Of a stretch of DNA of 64,000 nt, positions 44,807 through 55,900 are shown in pieces. The first letter of the stretch is position 1, and each line of letters begins with the position of its first letter. The notes under the pieces were generated by a model that had not been told where the DNA came from, did not search any database, and was given only the letters and a program-made list of their open reading frames with translations. The translations under genes and the position numbers were made by a program. The stretch lies in assembly GCA_017551675.1 (NCBI GenBank), contig JAFZLC010000040.1, forward strand, positions 42,600 through 106,599, in the 5' to 3' direction. This stretch comes from Paludibacteraceae bacterium (GTDB lineage Bacteria; Bacteroidota; Bacteroidia; Bacteroidales; Paludibacteraceae).

Positions 44807-47800
44807 TTATTGTCTGATTAACGTGAAATGTCCTGAATATTGGCGATCAATCTCCTCCACATCTATCAGATACCAATAATCGGTCGATGGCATTGGAACT
44901 CCTTTATAAAGTCCATCCCATCCATCTGAATCACCACCTAAATATTCAGTCATCAATTTTCCATATCGATCATATATCTGAACCTTCGAATCTGGATAAA
45001 CCTCCTTCAAAGTTTCCACAAACCATGTGTCATTTACTCCATCTCCATTCGGAGTGAAGAATTCTGGTATAATAATTGGCGGTGCAATTACTTCAAATGG
45101 CATGGAGGTTTCACATCCATTTTCATCTCTCACGTATACCACATGTTTAGCAAATGTCAGATTATAAACGATATTGTCAGTGGCTTTGGAACTCTCCACA
45201 TCCACCCAATAATAAAAGACTCCCGTTCCTTTACCTGGTTCCATCACAATCTCACGATCTCTTATTCCTATCGAATCCACCGATGTGATAACAGGTAATG
45301 GGGTTACTTGCAACTCATACGAATCTGTTGCCGTACAATTCTCTCTCGTCATTTCAATCTGATATGTAGTCGTTTTTTCTGGATGTACCACCAATGACGG
45401 TGTCGTACCAACCACCTCGTCTCCTACTTTCCATTCATACGTAATCGCCTCATAACTGGATGCATCTATCTTTCCCTGCGCTCCTTCGCATATTGCTTGC
45501 GGACCTTTCAACGTTCCAATCAATGGTTTTGTTTGAATATAAATAGACGCCTTGGTCTCACACTTGTTAATATAGCGCACCTCATAGTTCTTTTGCGAAC
45601 TGTTCTCTGTGGCTGCTATCTCTATTGAGTTACCTGTACCATACTGTACTCCATCTTCATACCAAACGAAATCACCTTCCGTCTTTTCATAATCCACCGT
45701 CAAAGTAATCAACTCTCCACAAGAATGGAATTCACGAACTGTATCATTACGGAATGCAAATGGTGTCCAACCATTTCCCTCTTCCGTAGCTGTCATCGTA
45801 CCTATCACTGGTCCGTCACCTACCTTCACTTCAAACGGTGCTGACGTTTCCTCACATGTACCTGCTGTGACCGTCAATGTGTATGAGTATAATTTATCAC
45901 TCTCACTTGCGTAAGTCTCTGGATAGGTAATCTGCCATGAGGAACCTGTATTGGTAGCACCTTTGTTATCTTGCCACATGTAGGTCATTTGTGTTGCGGA
46001 ATGAGTAGAACTCTCCACGTATGGAATCAATGTAAGTGTTCCATTCGGACATACTGCGTGTTCGTCTCCTATCGCTACACTTTCAATCTTATCGATTTGA
46101 ATATTTATCTGTTTCAATTCACTACGACATACATCATCAGAAGCTACTATCACCTGTCCTGCTGGCACCTCCATCTGATAAGAAACGGTTACGCCATACT
46201 GACCACTCTCCGTTGCCACATCCACTGTCTCATATTGTTTGTTAATCGTACCACTCAATGCTGAAAGGTTTTCAATTACATAACATGTATCCAACAACAC
46301 CTCTCCTTCACATTGAGCTGGTATGGTTTTCGGTGTAACCACAGGCTTTGGCATCACATAGACTGTTACAACGGATGGCATACTCTCCGCATTGGTCGAT
46401 TTGTCCTTTTGCGTTACATAATATTTATATGTTGTTTTCGCATGGTCGACCACAACGGCAGAGGCGATTCCTGTAGAATAGGTGTTACTGCTTACCGAAT
46501 TTACTGGAGAGACACTAACAACTGATGGATCTTGTTCTCCATACCACCAAATGTCATAATCAGCCGCCGTCTTAGTAGAGCCTGGCAACAAAGAGACTGT
46601 TGCTTCCAAATCTGGCACTGCATCACCTTCACACACATATACATCTTTCACTTGTGGTGATAATGCATCACTGATTCTGATGGTAATCTTTGCCACATCA
46701 CTTGGACAGTCTTTTGGATTGTTCTTGTCAATTCTATAGACATAATAATACAACTCTTTGGTTCCACCTCCCAATGTGCTAACATCATAAACTGGCGTTG
46801 GAATGGTGGTACTATAACCTGTAGTCGGAATAACACTAGCATCTTCCAACAAAGCGGAATAATAATACTCATAACCAGTCTCCTCTACCCAGGGTGAACG
46901 TGCATCTTTGATAGATGGGAATGTTTTTCCATCGGCTGCATCTGCCTTTATATATTGGATAGTTTGTGGAGAAGGTGCATTGGTTTGACACACAGTCACC
47001 TTGATATCAGTCGGCTCACTATAGCAAAGTTTACCACTGGATAATCCTAAATCATACGATGAGATAATCTGATAGGACAACTCTCGTGCTTCATTTGTAG
47101 AAGGGACAGGGGCATTGAGCGACTCTGAAGGCGTACCAGACTGTGCGATAGTCACCCATTTAAAACCATCAGCCACCAAGCAACGACTAGGATCCGTTGA
47201 TCCATGTTCTGCTTTTAATGCCACTGGTGTTTCGTTCAAACAATATATGACATCCTCTGCCGTAGGCTTTGGCACTCCATATACTCTGACATTCATCGAA
47301 ACAGCAGCACTTATATTTGTTGTGTTCTTTTCACGTTGCATCACCTTAAATGTTTGCACACCGCTAACTGATGTCGAAACAGTTGGAGCTGTGGTAGTAC
47401 CATCTTCCCATACCAATTCATAATCATCCTTTGTTTTTCCTTCTGCTGGGTTAATCACCACCAAATCCATCAAATCGATTGGGTCATCCACACAGATAGA
47501 GGTATCTCTCGGTGTTGGAGCAGGAGCGCCCAATATTGAAACTTCGATCAAACTTAACGGACTATTACAAAGGGTGGCACCTCCATACGTCATCTGTTGA
47601 TAGACATAATAGTAGAGAACCGTATCCGTTGTTACAGTCACATCAGCCTGAGGTGCATTAGGAGACAATGTTGCTGAGGAAATATCCGTTGGCTCCACAG
47701 CTTTTGCGTATGGACCCATCCACATCACACTCGCAGATGGTGTTTTACTGCTCTCTTTGACAGCAGCAATAAGTTTATCCGTATTAAAGACGCCATTTGT

Positions 47801-50800
47801 AGCTTTTGCATCCAGTTTCAAATATTGTACTGAAGATGTTTCCAATTGTCTTGGCGTTTCATAATAAGAAGCATTTATTTCAAACTCTTCACTTTCACAA
47901 TAGTTGGATGCAGAAGAGACTGCTTTATAAACACCTGCTTTTTCAGGGCTATTTAAGGTTAGGGCACTACCTGTTTCCGTTCCATTCCATGTAACCGTAG
48001 CACCAGAAGGTGTGGTGGTAGCCGTTAGTGTTGTAAGATCACATTCATTTGTCTCTGCCACAGTGACAGTAGCCAAAGGTTTGATTACAAACTCATACGG
48101 TTCTGGTTTGGATGTACAACCTTTTAACGTCAATGTATAATAATAGGTAATCGGAGAGACACTACCTGCCACTCTTCGCAAGTCTGTTTCTGCCAATGTA
48201 GTAGCACTTGCATCACTGTACCAAGTTACTTGATAGTCATTGGCACTTTCAGGAAGTAATGGAGCAGCAGACGCCTCACTTGACTTTGTCATGCTTCCAT
48301 TGATATATTCACAGAATGGATCGATCTTCGCCAACGACTCCTCTGGTATTTGTTTATATATCAACGTTGTTTTGGCAGGCAAGCTCTTGCAGTAACCAGT
48401 AGCCGAAGCCGTTGCCTCTAATTCACCCAACAATGAAGTAGCGCCAAACTCTGTCTCGCCAGCAGAGAGATTAAAGGCAGCGCCCTCTAACGTCGCATTA
48501 ATTGTGGCGTTAGCAGGAGAAACTGTCGTGGTCAACAATGTTTTTCCGCAAACGGTATCCAACACAAACGATATCTCAGCCGTAGGATTTACAGTGACTG
48601 TATATTTTCGTCTTCCAACACATCCATCCGCTGTCATTCCATAGAAATAGAGTGTCGTTTCATCCAACAATGTAAATGAATAATCCATATCTGTTTTCGT
48701 AGATGAATATGGAATTAGATCAGTTCCCGACTCATCTGTCCATTTCCAAGATGACAAGTCTGGATTAGGGTATCCTTTCAAATTAACGGTTTCGCCCTTA
48801 CATGCAGATGTTTTAAAATCAGTACCCATATCAAGGCTACCTGCACGAGTAATCGTGAATGGCTTTGTGATAGAATAGTTGCGGCAATCGTCATCATAAT
48901 TAGCCAAATTAGGATCCGCCAAGAACGTACCTAATACATCCGGTGTTGCCACAACAACTCTAAACTGCATTTTATCCTGTGGATAATCTGCCGTATTGAT
49001 AATATACTGATTATCTTGCTCAATACCAGAAACATTACTCCATGAAGTACCTCCATCTCCACTATATTGGAATAAGAAACGATGATTACCACCAAAGAAA
49101 TCCACCAACAAGGTACTAACAGGAGACTCTATTGTAAACGCTTGATCCGCACAAATAGTAGTATCCTTAGCAAATGTGCTTATATCAGAATAAGCTTCCA
49201 ATGAAGGAGGGGAACAAACCATAAACTTGATATCATCTATAATCAAGTCATTTCCTTTATCCCAATATGAATAGTCTTCGCATCGTGTACCACAAGAAGA
49301 GAAAAGTTGCATTTTCACGTCATGGGTACCCGAGCCTTCGATGAAGAAACTTCCTTTCAACGGAAGCCATCCAGCATTAGCTTTCACCACAAAATCATTG
49401 ATGGCTTCAATCTCATCACCATTCTCATCAAAAAATTTAATTGAGACAATAGGATCAGAAAGTCCGTTACTCAAGTTGGCAACCCACGTTTCATAAAAGA
49501 CCTGTTTACCAGAACATATATTGTGGAACTCAGCTTCAAAAACCACACCACTAAAATAGTAATCCACATTAATAAACAAAGCACCTGCATTAACCTCACC
49601 CGTAATCAAAGAGGTATGATCTGTCGACACACCATTCATCCATGTGGCAATCGAGTTACCTGCCACATCTTGATAATAGGCACCTGTCGGCATTGGACAA
49701 ACTATTGCATAATAACCATCATTAATTTGTCCGCTTGCCGTGTTGCCATTACCACATCTCACACAACTGTTTCCACTACCATCGTCGAAATCGTTTTGAG
49801 GAATTGTGTAGGATAGATCAGCACGATATGGTGGCCAGGTGGCAGGAGTGGTCGTTTCATTTCCATCCTTATCCACATAAGTATGCTTACCAGGGAATCG
49901 TCCGAATGTCTCCCACAAGAGTGTCTTTCGAGAAGCCGGTTTACCATTCACCTCACAACAAGTGATACCCTTAACCTCCAATTCATTGGAAACGACGCCA
50001 TCAACTGTGCAACGGAATAGTTCCGTCACATCCCCATTCTGAGGAGAAGGCATTTCATACAATGTGCTCTTCTGTGTGGATATGGTCTGCCATGTTCCTC
50101 CACTATGTTTTACTTCCCATTTATATGTCTTCGCATTATACTCTCTGTCCAAGGTTAACAAAATCTGTTCACCCTTACAAGCTTCAATGCCTTGACTAGA
50201 AGATATTTTAGGATCGATTGTACCATCTACGGTTATTTCTGTGATACCGATGGCAATACCCTCTCCTTTACCATTATATCCATATAATAGATTCAGTTCA
50301 AGGACAGGGTCTGAAACAACACCTTTCAAAGTCACTTGTTGTTTCTTCTGAACTGTATTGGTAGCAGCATCAACCGCCTTATATGTTTCACTAGTTCCCC
50401 AAGCAGTAGGATTTATTATCGCCCTAAAATCAACTGTCGCGTTGTCATAATTTACACCCAAATACTTTTTCACATCAGCTTTGGTGTTGAGCACATAATA
50501 ATCTATTGTAATGGTAAAATTAGTACCCATGCGCAATCCACTGATTCGATAGGTGAAGAACGAAGTCATCTCTTTCATATCACCCGCGTACTGTATGACA
50601 CACATATAGTCGTCCGCTTCCATAAAATCAGGATTCAACGTACTTGGATTACCTGTCACGCAATAGACGTAATCTAGGTCTTCCTTCACCCGGTAATTGG
50701 CGCCATCTCCCGAATAAGTTGGATTCATGGAGAATGAGTTACCAGCCATACCATACTGTTTTACTGAATTGAGATCCCAAGGTATAGAATCTCCTGGGTA

Positions 50801-50944
50801 GACCATTGGTTCAAAATCCGTACCAGCGACTACCGCACCCATGACGAAATAGGATTGCAAAATTAATGCAATGAACAATATCGTTCTCTTCAGACATGTA
50901 AGCCTCATAGAAGCATTTATATTTAAATGTAACATTAGTTTCAT
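44807..50944 (-). CDS. giant Ig-repeat surface protein with CHU_C (type B) T9SS sorting domain, paralogue
   Basis: This protein is 2045 residues from the ATG at 50944. The frame is open to 51028, but that start lies upstream of the promoter box at 50999 and is rejected; 50908 (MRLTCLKRTILF) is the other candidate. A signal peptide precedes AVVAGTDFEP. The architecture matches the downstream paralogue: N-terminal sandwich region, Ig-like domain ending CCEVNGKPASRK, a second sandwich (ETFGRFPGKHTYVD), many Ig-like repeats (AYCLNE, DPFCEYING) and the C-terminal sorting domain (PEFFTPNGDGVNDTW to FTLIRQ). It is a likely T9SS-exported adhesin. It is divergent from the IMP dehydrogenase gene. Confidence 0.9.
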   Translation of the reverse strand: MKLMLHLNINASMRLTCLKRTILFIALILQSYFVMGAVVAGTDFEPMVYPGDSIPWDLNSVKQYGMAGNSFSMNPTYSGDGANYRVKEDLDYVYCVTGNPSTLNPDFMEADDYMCVIQYAGDMKEMTSFFTYRISGLRMGTNFTITIDYYVLNTKADVKKYLGVNYDNATVDFRAIINPTAWGTSETYKAVDAATNTVQKKQQVTLKGVVSDPVLELNLLYGYNGKGEGIAIGITEITVDGTIDPKISSSQGIEACKGEQILLTLDREYNAKTYKWEVKHSGGTWQTISTQKSTLYEMPSPQNGDVTELFRCTVDGVVSNELEVKGITCCEVNGKPASRKTLLWETFGRFPGKHTYVDKDGNETTTPATWPPYRADLSYTIPQNDFDDGSGNSCVRCGNGNTASGQINDGYYAIVCPMPTGAYYQDVAGNSIATWMNGVSTDHTSLITGEVNAGALFINVDYYFSGVVFEAEFHNICSGKQVFYETWVANLSNGLSDPIVSIKFFDENGDEIEAINDFVVKANAGWLPLKGSFFIEGSGTHDVKMQLFSSCGTRCEDYSYWDKGNDLIIDDIKFMVCSPPSLEAYSDISTFAKDTTICADQAFTIESPVSTLLVDFFGGNHRFLFQYSGDGGTSWSNVSGIEQDNQYIINTADYPQDKMQFRVVVATPDVLGTFLADPNLANYDDDCRNYSITKPFTITRAGSLDMGTDFKTSACKGETVNLKGYPNPDLSSWKWTDESGTDLIPYSSTKTDMDYSFTLLDETTLYFYGMTADGCVGRRKYTVTVNPTAEISFVLDTVCGKTLLTTTVSPANATINATLEGAAFNLSAGETEFGATSLLGELEATASATGYCKSLPAKTTLIYKQIPEESLAKIDPFCEYINGSMTKSSEASAAPLLPESANDYQVTWYSDASATTLAETDLRRVAGSVSPITYYYTLTLKGCTSKPEPYEFVIKPLATVTVAETNECDLTTLTATTTPSGATVTWNGTETGSALTLNSPEKAGVYKAVSSASNYCESEEFEINASYYETPRQLETSSVQYLKLDAKATNGVFNTDKLIAAVKESSKTPSASVMWMGPYAKAVEPTDISSATLSPNAPQADVTVTTDTVLYYYVYQQMTYGGATLCNSPLSLIEVSILGAPAPTPRDTSICVDDPIDLMDLVVINPAEGKTKDDYELVWEDGTTTAPTVSTSVSGVQTFKVMQREKNTTNISAAVSMNVRVYGVPKPTAEDVIYCLNETPVALKAEHGSTDPSRCLVADGFKWVTIAQSGTPSESLNAPVPSTNEARELSYQIISSYDLGLSSGKLCYSEPTDIKVTVCQTNAPSPQTIQYIKADAADGKTFPSIKDARSPWVEETGYEYYYSALLEDASVIPTTGYSTTIPTPVYDVSTLGGGTKELYYYVYRIDKNNPKDCPSDVAKITIRISDALSPQVKDVYVCEGDAVPDLEATVSLLPGSTKTAADYDIWWYGEQDPSVVSVSPVNSVSSNTYSTGIASAVVVDHAKTTYKYYVTQKDKSTNAESMPSVVTVYVMPKPVVTPKTIPAQCEGEVLLDTCYVIENLSALSGTINKQYETVDVATESGQYGVTVSYQMEVPAGQVIVASDDVCRSELKQINIQIDKIESVAIGDEHAVCPNGTLTLIPYVESSTHSATQMTYMWQDNKGATNTGSSWQITYPETYASESDKLYSYTLTVTAGTCEETSAPFEVKVGDGPVIGTMTATEEGNGWTPFAFRNDTVREFHSCGELITLTVDYEKTEGDFVWYEDGVQYGTGNSIEIAATENSSQKNYEVRYINKCETKASIYIQTKPLIGTLKGPQAICEGAQGKIDASSYEAITYEWKVGDEVVGTTPSLVVHPEKTTTYQIEMTRENCTATDSYELQVTPLPVITSVDSIGIRDREIVMEPGKGTGVFYYWVDVESSKATDNIVYNLTFAKHVVYVRDENGCETSMPFEVIAPPIIIPEFFTPNGDGVNDTWFVETLKEVYPDSKVQIYDRYGKLMTEYLGGDSDGWDGLYKGVPMPSTDYWYLIDVEEIDRQYSGHFTLIRQ

Positions 50945-50998
50945 GGTAAAATAATAAAATGGTTTTCGAAAAAATATACTATCCGATGTAATTTCCGA

Positions 50999-51028
50999 CA
51001 AATGTATAAGAAATTTTGGAATCTGCAA
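50999..51028 (-). promoter_or_regulatory. promoter of the second giant surface-protein gene
   Basis: Minus strand: TTG (51028-51026), a 19-bp spacer and TACATTTG (51006-50999). The predicted start near 50992 gives a leader of about 48 bases to the ATG at 50944. Confidence 0.68.
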
Positions 51029-51131
51029 AATTTAAAATGTCAATGGGTTACGTCTCCCAGAGATATAAAGTTCAATACATATCATTACATCCACCTATAA
51101 AATTCGTTTTCCATAATAAAGAAAAATTTAT

Positions 51132-51139
51132 TAACTTTG
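51132..51139 (+). promoter_or_regulatory. -7 element for the IMP dehydrogenase gene
   Basis: TAACTTTG, 47 bp before the ATG at 51187. A -33 TTG is not clear. Confidence 0.55.
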
Positions 51140-51186
51140 CATAATTTTTCAAAGTCAGAAATACAATAAGAAAAAACGATATAGAT

Positions 51187-52677
51187 ATGGCTAAAATTAT
51201 CAGCGATGTGTCCCACACCTTTGGAGAATTTCTTCTGATTCCGGGACTGACCACCAAAGAATGCATTCCAAGTAATGTATGTTTACAAACGCCTTTGGTT
51301 AAATTCAAGAAAGGCGAGAAGTCTGCAATCAATCTAAACATTCCGTTTGTTTCTGCTATTATGCAAGCGGTTTCTGACTCAGGCCTCGCGATAGAATTGG
51401 CTCGTAACGGAGGTCTTTCCTTTATCTACGGATCACAACCTATCGAATCACAAGCTGAGATGGTTCGCAAAGTAAAAAACTTCAAAGCCGGATTTGTTAT
51501 CAGTGATTCCAATGTAACACCTGAAACATCGTTGGCTGATGCACTCGAATTGATACAAACTACAGGTCACTCTACTATCGGTGTCACAACAGATGGTACT
51601 CCTAACGGAAAATTGGAAGGTATATTGACTAGCAGAGATTATCGTGTTGACAAAGCTGATTTATCTGCTCCAGTGAAAAACTTCATGACTCCATTTGCGA
51701 AATTGACAGTAGGTCATATTGGAATTTCCCTAAGCGAAGCCAATACGATCATTTGGGATCACAAGTTAAATACACTTCCTATTATCGATAAAGATCAAAA
51801 GCTACAATATTTTGTATTCCGTAAGGATTATGATAGTCATCATGCAAATCCTCGCGAGCTGTCTGATGAAAGCAAAAAGCTATTGGTAGGTGCTGGTATC
51901 AATTCTCGTGATTATGAGAAGCGCGTTCCTGCATTGGTAGAGGCTGGCGTTGACGTTCTATGTATCGACTCTTCCGATGGCTTCTCTGAATGGCAAAAAG
52001 ACACTCTTCAATGGATCAAATCCAAATATGGAGACAAAGTAAAATGTGGTGCTGGTAATGTTGTGGATGCAGAAGGATTCCAATACTTGGTAGATGCAGG
52101 CGCTGATTTCATCAAAGTGGGAATCGGTGGTGGTTCTATTTGTATCACTCGTGAGCAGAAAGGTATCGGACGTGGTCAGGCTACCGCATTGATGGATGTG
52201 GCAAAGGCTCGTGATGAATATTTCGCAAAAACTGGTATCTATGTTCCTATCTGCAGTGATGGTGGTCTTGTTCATGACTATCACATGACACTAGCATTGG
52301 CTATGGGTGCAGATTTCTTAATGATGGGTAGATACTTCGCAAGATTCGACGAATCTCCTACAAAGAAATTGACAATCGGTAATCGTATTGTTAAGGAATA
52401 CTGGGGAGAGGGATCTAATCGTGCAAAAAACTGGCAAAGATACGACATGGGAGGAAGTGCCAATTTGAAATTTGAAGAGGGTGTTGACAGTTATGTTCCT
52501 TATGCAGGAAAGATGAAAGACAACTTGAATCAAACATTGGCAAAGATGATTTCTACTATGTGTAGTTGTGGTGCTATTTCAATTCCACAATTGCAGAAAG
52601 ATGCAAAAATAACATTGGTATCATCTACTTCCATCATTGAAGGTGGTGCACACGATGTTATTCTAAAGGAATCATAA
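51187..52677 (+). CDS. guaB: IMP dehydrogenase
   Basis: This 496-residue cytosolic enzyme oxidises IMP to XMP with NAD+, the committed step of GTP synthesis. The (beta/alpha)8 barrel has the active-site loop [15 protein letters not shown] with catalytic C319. A pair of CBS domains (about 105-215) is inserted, as usual, and may sense nucleotides. [10 protein letters not shown] and [25 protein letters not shown] cover the phosphate site. It has its own promoter-like box and terminator and lies alone on the plus strand between giant surface-protein genes on the minus strand. Confidence 0.95.
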   Translation: MAKIISDVSHTFGEFLLIPGLTTKECIPSNVCLQTPLVKFKKGEKSAINLNIPFVSAIMQAVSDSGLAIELARNGGLSFIYGSQPIESQAEMVRKVKNFKAGFVISDSNVTPETSLADALELIQTTGHSTIGVTTDGTPNGKLEGILTSRDYRVDKADLSAPVKNFMTPFAKLTVGHIGISLSEANTIIWDHKLNTLPIIDKDQKLQYFVFRKDYDSHHANPRELSDESKKLLVGAGINSRDYEKRVPALVEAGVDVLCIDSSDGFSEWQKDTLQWIKSKYGDKVKCGAGNVVDAEGFQYLVDAGADFIKVGIGGGSICITREQKGIGRGQATALMDVAKARDEYFAKTGIYVPICSDGGLVHDYHMTLALAMGADFLMMGRYFARFDESPTKKLTIGNRIVKEYWGEGSNRAKNWQRYDMGGSANLKFEEGVDSYVPYAGKMKDNLNQTLAKMISTMCSCGAISIPQLQKDAKITLVSSTSIIEGGAHDVILKES

Positions 52678-52705
52678 TTCGATAGTTTATATCACTTCAA
52701 ATATG

Positions 52706-52738
52706 AGTGTGTCAAAATTCGTTTTGGCACACTTTTTT
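52706..52738 (+). terminator. terminator of guaB
   Basis: AGTGTGTCAAAA, loop TTCG, TTTTGGCACACT (one wobble), then TTTTT. It lies 28 bp after the stop codon. Confidence 0.9.
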
Positions 52739-52828
52739 ATTGGAAAACCATTTTAGAAGGAAAGAAACAAGACAGAATGGAACAACACATTTTCTATTAT
52801 TACAATAAAGCAACACGAGAGAATAACA

Positions 52829-52860
52829 AAAGCCCGAAACGCATCAGCATTTCGGGCTTT
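52829..52860. terminator. bidirectional terminator, mainly for the third giant gene
   Basis: AAAGCCCGAAA, loop CGCATCAGCA, TTTCGGGCTTT: an 11-bp perfect stem. The AAA and TTT ends serve both strands. It lies 49 bp beyond the stop codon of the minus-strand gene. Confidence 0.85.
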
Positions 52861-52909
52861 GTATTTATTCAAGTATGCACCTCAGTGAGGTACTATTAAT
52901 AACGTCTCA

Positions 52910-55900
52910 TTAACGAATCTTTATAATCTCGATTGTACCATTTACCAATGATCCATCCGACATCTTAACCTGGTGGTAGTAAACACCTGGATCGGCCATA
53001 CGTCCATTGTAAGTACCATCCCATCCATTGTCACCCACGAAAATCTTTTGTCCGTAACGGTCAAAGATCACAACATGATGACGCTCCATAAAGATATCGT
53101 TCAAACCATCTTTCGTATGTGGAGTAAATGCAGTTGGAACCTCTGGAAGTACATTGACCTTCGTCAAAGCACTAGGAACAGCAGGACATACACCGTTTGT
53201 CACTGTCACATAGTAGTAAGAAGTATCAGCTGGCATATCAATGATAGTCGTATTCTCACCATATCTAAAGATTGCTAATGGTACGTCCTCCTCATCGTCA
53301 GGGTCATCGAATTCGAAGTCTGAAGTTGCCGTATAAGCATCATAATTTCTTAAATCATATTCGCCTGCAACTCGATGCCATACCAAATAATCATATCCAT
53401 ATGTAGCAGAAGCAGAAAGGATAATCCCCTCTCCCACCCAGATTCTAGCAGGATTGCTTGGATCTGTAGTGATGGTGATTTCACCTGGGTTGTAACGTTT
53501 ATGGACGTTCAACATGACAGAATCACTTGTATACAATAGGTTAGCCACCAATGAATCATATTTAGCCACATTATTATTGAAGTAATTCAATGTGTCTTGC
53601 TTAGTCAAAAGATTCTCCAAGCATAGAGACAAATGAGAATTGAGAGAAGATGTCACACCGCACTCGTTTTCTGCGTAGAATACCAGTGTCTTTCCATTAT
53701 CTTCAAATAACACAAGACTTTCTACAGGATTCTCGTAATCAAAGAGAACGCCATCTTTCTTCCAATATGTATTCAAACTATCTGATCCCATATTGTCAAT
53801 GCATCTTACAAATGGAGACAAGTCAACTGGACTATTTTCACAGACTGGCAAAACACCAGATTCTACGACAACTTTAGGACGTTCTTTTACATCTGCGTAT
53901 AACGTAGCTGTATCAGGGCAACCTGATAATGTATCCATCGCCACAATCGTATAATAACCTGATTCACTACGCATATGTAATGTCGCATAAAGTTCAATAA
54001 GGCTATCTACATTCGTGCTGTTACCCATCTTCTTTTCAAACTCATGCCAATAAGTCTTAGGGTTGTTACTGAACATCAAATTTTCATATTTCGCTTCCTT
54101 GCCTCGATAATAGTCATACACAAAAGTTCCTCTTGTTGAACCAATAGCTCCATCAAACTCATCAATATATTCCAAGGAACCTTCTGCATAACGAACAGAT
54201 TGAGAATTAAGACTGATACCACGATCATCTGTCACACATGAATCAATATCAAAAGTATGAACTTTAATGATTACCTCTTTATGTTGAACTTTTACAAATT
54301 TCACCAATGTGGTATCATTACCGCATAAATCTTCGATTTTCAACGAGACATACATTGAAGAATCCATTCTAGCACCAGGTTCTGGAGTTTGTGTCACACG
54401 AATACCTGCTTTTCCTGTACATTCATCAATGATATTATCCTTAATTTTATCGTATAGGTTTGGAGCAAAGAATTCGCATAATCCCATAAGGTCAGCCAAT
54501 GTATATGAGTTCCAATCTATAGGTTCCACAAAATAAGGAGGGACGGTATCACGAACTCGAATGGTTTGAACCATCGTATTTTCATTACCACATCGGTCTA
54601 CCGCCTTATATGTTCTCACAATATCATAATTGTAATATTCACATGATAAGGTGTCCGTACCTCTATTATTTGTTTCTGAAAGTGTCAAAGTTGGATTAGG
54701 ATCACAGTTATCGATAGCCTTCACATCGTCACCTGTAGGAATTTCATCCTTACAACCAACAGTAATATCTGACAACACTACGGAGAAGTCTGGTGCTACC
54801 GTATCCTTAATAGACATAACCTGATCGCAAGTAACTTCAATACCGCGTTTGTTCAAAACTACATATGTACGAGTAAAGATAGAATTACAACTATCATTGC
54901 TCAACGTCTCTCTGTATGTGAACGAAGATGGATCTATCTTACTTTCGTCAGAAATCGCACCTCCAGCTTTTTTAAACTCTTCAAACGTTTGATATGGAGC
55001 AGGAACTTCTTCTGTACAAGCAAATACTTTTCCGTCCAAGTCTTGTGGGCAATCTAATATTTGTTCATTAGTTACAAAAATTTCTTGTTCACAATATTTT
55101 GAATTACCTGACTTGTCTTTGAAATCCCACGTAATTATAGTAGTTCCAACTGGATAATTTTCTTTGAATCCTTTACCATCACTACGTACTGGAATACCTT
55201 CTATCGTACCATCACAAAAATCTTCGTAGGTAGGGATAGTCAATCCACGGGCAACCACTTCTTCGTATGAAACTGAATCATTCGCTGGAGAGTCTTCATC
55301 GACTGCAACCGACAAATCTTTCAACAAACTACAATCATATTCTGGTGGGAATGTATCTCTTACAATCACATTCTGATAACAGATCTTAGGAGTTGTACTA
55401 TGAATACTTGTGAAGGTCCATTTTATGACAGTTGTATCTCTTGGATATTCTTCATTAAGACCCTTACCATCTTCTCTTGTTGGAACACCAGGCACCGAGT
55501 CTTTCGTGCATGCATCCAATGCGAAGTGTTCAGGCAACACCAAAACACCAGCTGGCAATTTACATTCGTCTAGTTTCAAGAATAAGAAGGTATCTTTCAA
55601 CGAATTACAATTAAACTCAGGTTCAATATCACTTTGGATATGAACGTACTGTTCACATGTATCTATTATCGTTGTGTAATCATTTTCGAAAATCCACATA
55701 ATGGTATCATAACCTACCATGTAGGAGTCTGTCATACTTCTTCCACTCTTTCTCACTCCAATGGCAGTAACAGGATTTTGTGTACATACATCCGTTGCCA
55801 CTGGCGCTTGTATATTCAACTTCTCAGCAGACACCTCACATTCGCCATGCAACACATCTTTAATTGTATCATTCTTTAATGAATCGCAATTAAAATCAAG

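Noticed and set aside
50945..51028. Longer start (MQIPKF…) for the second giant protein
   Set aside because: It lies upstream of a full-consensus promoter (50999-51028), so it would not be transcribed, and it would bury the signal peptide behind 28-40 extra residues.
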